Below, one piece after another: positions 58,407-64,000 of a stretch of DNA of 64,000 nt. This stretch comes from Conoideocrella luteorostrata (Eukaryota > Ascomycota > Sordariomycetes > Hypocreales > Clavicipitaceae). Under the pieces are notes generated by a model, which ran no database searches, was not told where the DNA came from, and was given only the letters and a program-made list of their open reading frames with translations. The stretch spans positions 62,001-126,000 of the forward strand of contig JASWJB010000098.1 in the NCBI GenBank assembly GCA_032433595.1, read 5' to 3'. The translations under genes and the position numbers were made by a program. Position 1 is the first letter of the stretch; each line of letters opens with the position of its first letter.

Positions 58407-59832
58407 CTATTTAGGCGCATCCTTGGGGTACCCATTTGAGTCCTTGGCTGTTTCGGCACGAGGACCGCCACTTCGAGCGCGAGCACCAGGGTACTTGGCA
58501 GCATATTGGTTCACGCCCTTACCGGGCGGCATATTTGGGCAAGAGCCAAGCCCAGCGAGGGCAGGCACGAGCTTTTTGTCGACAAGGCTAAGCGCCTGTT
58601 TTAGGAGCACGCCGTCGAAGATCTTCTCAAGCGACGACGGCGCCTCAGCCTGGATGTTCTGAGAGATGAAACAGCCGAGCCTGGCCGGGTCCTGCAGATC
58701 CTCGAGAGCATTCACAAGACCCCCTGAAATGTCGCCGAGATCCACGCCATCAAATGAGTTGACGCTGCCGGTGTTGCCACCCACCTTGCAAGTGGACGGG
58801 AACGCAAGACACTGCGAGGCGACACCGAGGACAATGTCCACCAGAGTCCACGGGTTTTGCTGGCTACGGCGGTACCAATTTTCAGGAATGCGCTCTTTTC
58901 CGTAGACATATTTCCGGGAGCCATCAGGCTGGACCTTGTACGAGAAGAAGTCATCGAGGACGCTGTGCTCGAGAAAGCCTCGCGGGTTCTCGGCCGAGTG
59001 ATTGGCCATGAGTGCCCAGACAAAGGTATGAGCGGCAGGCGTGAAAGCGACGCCGGCGAAGGCGGGAGAAAAGTAGTTGGGATTATTGGCAATCGAATAC
59101 AACTTGCGGTTGTGCTGATGCTCGGCGAGCACGGATGCGGTGATGAGTCCGTTGGCCCGCTTGTTGGACAGCTCGAGCAACTCATTGTAGAAGACTGGGT
59201 AGGACGCGCAATTGGAGTTCATGTCGGGCGCGAGAAAATCGCCACGAGTAATGGAGGCATCCCCTTCAGATTTGAGATGACCATAGGCGCATATGCCTGT
59301 TGGCGTGCCCAACAGTGTCTCACCCAGGGGACCTAGCGCAGCAACGTCGTGCGAAGCATAGCCGATTGACCACTTTTGTGAGAGAGGATCTCCATCGAAG
59401 AATGTTGTTGTTTGCTGCAGAAACTGTGTGGCAGTTTGGTCGAGACCAAACGCTTCCCATAACCCGGTGTTGACCGTCTCGTACGTAGCAATGCCATTGC
59501 GAGGGAGATAGTTGTGGTTGGCGGCAGCGTTTAAGCCAGGGCAAGGGCCTCGAATGTCGTTGGGGCCAGGATCTCGATATTCATGGTCGCCGTGGACCGA
59601 CACTAACTGCGCCACAGGATCGAACTTATCATAGAGTGCCTGATTTGGCAGTCCTGGATAGTCTGGGAATGGCGCGATTGGTGGGACAGCTTGACCTTTT
59701 GAGCTCGATCAACGTCTCGGTTAGTTCTGTTTGCTTTGTGAATGGTAAAGCCGGGTGTGACATACGGTTCATTATTTGAGGCCAGGCAGTCGCCACGTTG
59801 GCGAGAGCTAAGGATACCAGAGCTCGCGTCAT
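58407..59832 (-). CDS. secreted heme-thiolate peroxygenase/chloroperoxidase-family enzyme
   Basis: Extracellular enzyme that uses H2O2 through a cysteine-ligated heme to oxyfunctionalise or halogenate substrates. Exons 59832..59766 and 59695..58407 give 451 aa; the 70-nt intron has a GTATGT donor and an ACTAAC branch site. Residues 1-16 are the signal peptide. The heme-ligand motif PCP is at 73-75 in RGPCPGLNAAANHNYLPRNG. An EGD...R pattern follows (Glu166-Asp168, Arg173), in SEGDASITRGD. The PCP-EGD-R set marks unspecific peroxygenases, whereas classical chloroperoxidase has EHD instead. LEHSVLDD is a further landmark. The Lys/Arg/Gly/Pro-rich tail after the last Cys is long. Substrate unknown. 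Confidence 0.88.
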
Positions 59833-62200
59833 TATGCGAGCGCTCTATGTACTTTATATTCTTTTATTTTGTCTGAGACTTGATGGAATGGGAGGAACGA
59901 TGAGGAGCGGCACGTTTAAACAAGGACTGACTGCACAGACAGATCAAAGCGAAATCAAGACGCTTGTATAGGACATGGGCTATGGGTATTAGAGATCAAT
60001 ATATGTATGTTCTGAACAAAACGGTGTGGCAAGCGAATACAAGATCCCGCGCCGACATCATAGGGGGACGGAAAGGCTCCGTGGCAATAGGCGGAACCGA
60101 GCTCTGAGGTCCAGGTTGGCGACAATGCCGCATCCGATTTTACAAAGCGGCAGATCTAACCAGACGTTTGCCTCATGGGGAACAGAAAAGGTATTTGACG
60201 AATTGGAGCAATGATTCGTAATGCGATGTCACGCTTGGTAACGTGCAGTGTACCTAGCGCAGTCGGATCCAGTAGTTACCGACTGCGATGAGATGCTAGT
60301 CGGAGGTGGCCCCGGATGAAGGGAGCTCCCTTGTAGCCTTGTCCAAGGAGGGCTTCCAGCTCGAGGGGCGAACTAGAAAACCACCAGAAAAAGTCATAAT
60401 TGTTTAAATTAGCTACTGATATCTTGCCGCACTCAGGCGTCACTCAGCAGTCGCTTCTCAGCCATGGTGTGCACATTAACTGGATAACCCCGGCTGAACT
60501 TCTAAGTACAGAAATGTGCCATGCTCTTTGTTTCTTGATCGCTTCGCTGTATCCTGACAACAGCTACCGACCTTGGCTGAGAGTGGCGAGAATGGGGTAA
60601 TTGTGGAGCGAAGCAAAGCTGATCTTGTGATGTTCATCTCGCGACCAAGTATCTGAATGTGCTAGGCTCGGCTCGGGACCCGGCAGCCAGACAATCAAAA
60701 CTGAGGTAAGTCATCCCAAAACCAATAGTAGAGCGTTCATTTGGTGGTTAATTAAAAGGGTTCCTCCAGTCTAATGTCACCGCAGATTGAAAGTGTGGGG
60801 AAAAACGCCGAATTGCTTCGGGAATGGGTACTGCTTTCGTCCGCGACGCGACGGTGGATGCAGGCCGGGGTCTAGAAACCTGAAATGACTGCGGTTCGAT
60901 AGTCAAAAACGGCCAACCCGGGGACTAGAACAGATAAGAGTCCAGCAGAGTTACCTTAATTGATAGCTGGTATTTGATTGCATATTCTCACCCTGGATTG
61001 AACGCGAATGTCGGTGTTGCAAAGCTGGAAGTTGGTGTGCGCACGGCATGTACGGGGTGCAAGCGATGAAACCAAGGCCAACTCAGGTACTGCGTAGCCA
61101 TGCTTCCATGTGTCCCTACCATTTGCTCATCTGAACTCGGCGCGAAAAAGTAAGGTGCTGCATATATAGAGGAAGACATAGATGCATCTGCCTCCAACAG
61201 CAGCTCCTCTGCCCACTTCAACTTCTATATCTTCAGCTGCCAACGCGTCTTTCAGCGGCTCGGGACTGGCAAGCCGCTAGTTTTCGTCAGTATGAGCTTT
61301 TCAACATCGTCGTCGTCAGTGGTTGTACTCGCACAGCGCTTGAGGTAGTCGCGGCCGCAGCCCGACCCCTTTACCATTTCTTCTGCGCTCTCTAGCTCCC
61401 ACCGAGGTTGACATATCATGTTATTGTCACGGTGCAGGTCGAGTGCGCGGGGATCGACACTGACAAATAACTTTTGCAGCGGGTCAATGCCAACGAAACA
61501 CACTTGGACGCAGCGCTTGTGGACCAGGAAACAGTTTTCGGGTTGGTCCACTCACTCACTCAGGGTACTAGCCGATAAAGTGTAGTGAATAACTACTCTT
61601 CCGATACATGCATAGCGTTGTAGCGTGAGTTGAATGGTCGTCCAATAGCCGCGGACTTGACCTCATTTCTGTAGAGCCTCGCGCCACTGTAGCGTAGTTC
61701 CGCACTGGTGAATGCTGAATCCACTCTCGGGCAGGTCGGTGCGCCTCTACCAGTAACGGAGGAGAGAGCGGCAGGCTTAGTCGCCAAACTCGGACTATTT
61801 GAGAGAGGAGCTCTGTAGCGAGGGTTACGCCTGCTCACTCTTTTGGCTGTTAGCCGTGGGCTCATTCTCCCAGCCAACGAGATTGCGAGCATTCAATCCG
61901 ATGAATGTGGAGAGTCATGGACCTCGACTTGAAAGGTATAGCGCGATATTTGTTTCCGCAACTCCGGCGGGCGTCTGCTGAAAAAGAAGACTTTGGAGAA
62001 TGTAGCTATGGCGCACGCAAATAGCTCAGAGCAACAAGTTTAATTGTTTGTCTATTCCTTGTTCTTAGATGTCTGAGACGGTGTGTCTGATGAACCGTCC
62101 CTCGCTTGAACAGGGATACTATTTACATGTATCTTCTGCAGGTTCAAAATTCCGAAAGAAGCAGCAGTGACGTGCGGACAGCATTGTAGTTGTGACGCAT
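59833..62200. other. 2.4-kb intergenic region with one doubtful ORF
   Basis: No confident gene. A minus-strand frame at 61252-61551 (99 codons, seven Cys, coding-like third positions) may be the last exon of a spliced gene, but an in-frame stop sits directly upstream and I could not find a matching first exon. A TATATATAGAGG box near 61160 lies beside it on the other strand. Confidence 0.4.
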
Positions 62201-62960
62201 CTATATTCTAGATTTGGCGTTGACAGCCTTCTTCTCCCATGCCTCCCGGAGCTCCCGCGCCTTTTCCGACTTCTTGGTAAACCCGTCGAATAACCTGGCC
62301 CATCCGCCCCCTAAAGTACGTATATCAACCGGCTTTCCTGTTCTCATATCGACATATGTGACCCATCCCTTGACTTCAGCAACAATCCGCTGCTGCTTCA
62401 ACGAATAGAGGCTTGTTATACCGATATTCCTCGTCGGCTCAATCTTTTCTTGACGAAATCCAGCAATAAGCTGATCGAGGTGATCAGTACGATATAACTC
62501 TCAAACCATTGCTACAACTCTCCCCAAAAAAAAAAACCTTAATAAAAAAAAAACTTACAGAATCAGGGTACTTGACCTGCCTCTTGATGTTCAATTCGTA
62601 TTTATGAATGACAGGAACGACACCCCTAGCGTGAATCATGTCGTCATATTCTTCCTCACTGAGAAACTCGTCATAGCTCTCCATGACTCGGTGGAAACAA
62701 ACGCCTAAAAAGTGCATGTATTGGGTATGCATAACATGGCCGAAAGGATCTTGATCTTCGCCCCATAGCACGCCGCGTTCGACCATGGTGTTTGGGGCGT
62801 ACCCCATGGCCTCTAAGGTTGCAAGAGCCTTGCTGCGCAGAGGCACAAAAGGATCTTCATGGTGATTCGAGGACGGGGCGCCGACGTGCGAATAGGGTGA
62901 GTTGTATGCTGATTGAGCCAGTCGGGATGGGGACGGACTAGTATTGGGTGGTTGCACCAT
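62201..62960 (-). CDS. hotdog-fold acyl-CoA thioesterase-like protein
   Basis: Predicted thioester hydrolase of the 4HBT superfamily. Exons 62960..62559 and 62470..62201 give 223 aa; the 88-nt intron has a GTAAGT donor and a GATCAG acceptor. The joined protein has the hotdog landmarks QDPFGHVMHTQYMHFLG near the start of the fold (Asp and His in the catalytic segment), MIHARGVVPVIHK and VKYPDS, then LIAG and SLYSLKQQRIVAEVKGWVTYVD. The start chosen is the first clear ATG, followed by a Ser/Pro-rich segment. A CACAG acceptor at about 63013 keeps the same frame, so an upstream exon could add a mitochondrial presequence. The substrate is unknown. Confidence 0.8.
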
Positions 62961-63435
62961 GGTGAAGTCGTTTTTTCGTGATTGTTGTCGCTGAGCAAAG
63001 TAGTTTTGGGACCTGTGATAGTGAACTTTAGGTTGAGTAAAACAAAGAAAAGAAAAACAGTCATCGTCTCGGTCTACTAATACTCGCTCTGAGCCGTTTC
63101 CGCATCTGCGGGGCATCATATGCGCGGCATGTGGAAGTAAGCCCACGTTGTTGCTTACTGAGGTCAGCTTAGTATAGTAGTTAGGCCGTTGCAAATTACG
63201 GAGTAACTGCTTGCTATCTCCACCGCTTGCTCGACAAAGTACTCCGTAATTAGTCATCGAATTACCCGACTCGCCTAACACGCTGACGATTACTGACGGT
63301 TGGCGCTGATATATCGCCAAGTGGTTTCTATTGGCGCAAATATCCCGCTCTTTGTCTACTATTGCGATGCCTGTCTTGCTTGTGTGATGGCGCGGTGAGA
63401 GGCTATTTAACGAAAGCTGTTTTGCAGCAGGCTAG
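62961..63435. promoter_or_regulatory. divergent upstream region, edge of window
   Basis: Two TACGGAGTA/TACTCCGTA 9-mers face each other at 63197 and 63240. The DNA lies between the thioesterase start and the phosphotransferase-like frame and may hold the first exons of both. Confidence 0.4.
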
Positions 63436-64000
63436 GCGCACTGTGAGTCATCAGAATATCTTCCACGGGTGGTTGAGTTTGTTGGCAATAGCATATGTCA
63501 TGTGGGTTTGTACGTTACTCGAACCCAACATGTGCTTAGCAAAGTTTCCTCGCGCCAAGTAAACTATCAGCAAATACATATCACAAAAAAGTCTGCAGAT
63601 GAAGCACCCCATACCCTTGGAAGCGACGCGTGGCTTGGTGCCAGCGAATATGAACGAGGAAGTGAATTACATACCCGCGTTACCGACTTCTTCACAGCTG
63701 TAAATTGGGAAACGCTTACTACCATTGCTTCTCAGCATAGGAACGACATTTCTTGCAAGTTTGCGGACAAATTCTCCGTAGGACATGTTAATATGACTCG
63801 GAGACTTGACTTTGACGATGGCATCAGCTGGGTGGGGAGACTTCGTTTTCCGAACAGCGATACTGCGACTGATCGTGAGGTTCTGAGCACCTCAAACACA
63901 ATGGAGATTGAAATTGCAAGCATGAAGTTCTTCAGATATGGTTTCCAAGCAATGCCAAACTTGACCAGACAGCTGACAATAGCAAGATTTGAAAACATCG
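63436..64000 (+). CDS. aminoglycoside phosphotransferase (APH)-like kinase fold, 5' part only
   Basis: An open frame in phase with 63601 runs from after a stop at 63433-63435 to the window end. From about 63601 it reads LGSDAWLGASEYERGSELH, then VNWETLTTIA, KFSVGHVNMTRRLDFDDGISWVGRLRFP and MEIEIASMKFFR. These match the N-lobe start, glycine-loop region and alpha-C helix of fungal APH-domain proteins, which phosphorylate small molecules or serve unknown roles. There is no in-frame ATG before about 63796, so an upstream exon must exist. One option is an exon starting at 63362 with a GTACGT donor at 63510 and a CTGCAG acceptor at 63598; it is in frame but unproven. Activity cannot be judged because the catalytic loop lies outside the window. 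Confidence 0.6.

Noticed and set aside
1..64000. CRISPR arrays, prokaryotic operons, phage genes or a polyketide/non-ribosomal peptide cluster
   Set aside because: None present: the DNA is fungal nuclear with spliced monocistronic genes, and no synthase or tailoring cluster is seen.

Overview
The window is nuclear DNA from a filamentous ascomycete (Pezizomycotina). A hypocrealean sordariomycete is the best guess, but that placement is inference. The evidence is many short introns (52-103 nt) with GTRNGT donors and CTAAC/CTGAC-like branch sites, and families typical of these fungi: a CFEM/PTH11-type receptor, HsbA-like surface proteins, a HET protein, a DUF3824-like protein and a heme-thiolate peroxygenase. 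Genes are monocistronic, on both strands, with 0.3-5 kb between them. Joining open frames at splice sites gave in-frame models for all spliced genes.

Left arm (1-13 kb): a secreted family-20 hexosaminidase-like enzyme, a 5.7 kb gene desert ending in a 101-bp TA-flanked MITE-like element, then an AT-rich accessory island. The island has two secreted, toxin-like orphans: a 442-aa protein with a Ser/Thr/Gly-rich segment like the insertion segment of aerolysin-type proteins, and a protein with a CxE...PC...C pattern suggesting a cytidine-deaminase fold. Around them are 55-bp tandem repeats, a decayed 95-bp-spaced duplication, AT microsatellites and a probable 233-bp copia-type solo LTR.

Centre-left (15-31 kb): a CFEM-domain seven-helix receptor, a secreted nucleoside hydrolase, a divergent pair of HsbA-like proteins, a bHLH factor, an MFS sugar transporter and an M28-like peptidase. 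All but the bHLH factor are secreted or in the membrane, so this stretch looks specialised for surface sensing, adhesion and nutrient capture.

Centre-right (34-54 kb): an orphan acidic protein, a 984-aa HET protein, a 2-oxoglutarate/Fe(II) oxygenase, the spliceosomal DEAH helicase of the Prp2/DHX16 type, an ER-lumenal DnaJ chaperone (Scj1 type, C-terminal RDEL), an amino-acid permease and a 1024-aa DUF3824-like protein. The helicase and the chaperone are conserved housekeeping genes.

Right arm (55-64 kb): a tRNA-Ser(UGA) with an 18-nt intron, a fungal conserved protein of unknown function, a secreted peroxygenase-type heme-thiolate enzyme, a hotdog-fold thioesterase, and the 5' part of an APH-like phosphotransferase cut by the window edge. 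The 9-mer TACGGAGTA/TACTCCGTA occurs 13 times by my count, always between genes.

The best candidate for something undescribed is the 8-13 kb island of toxin-like secreted orphans beside transposon remnants.
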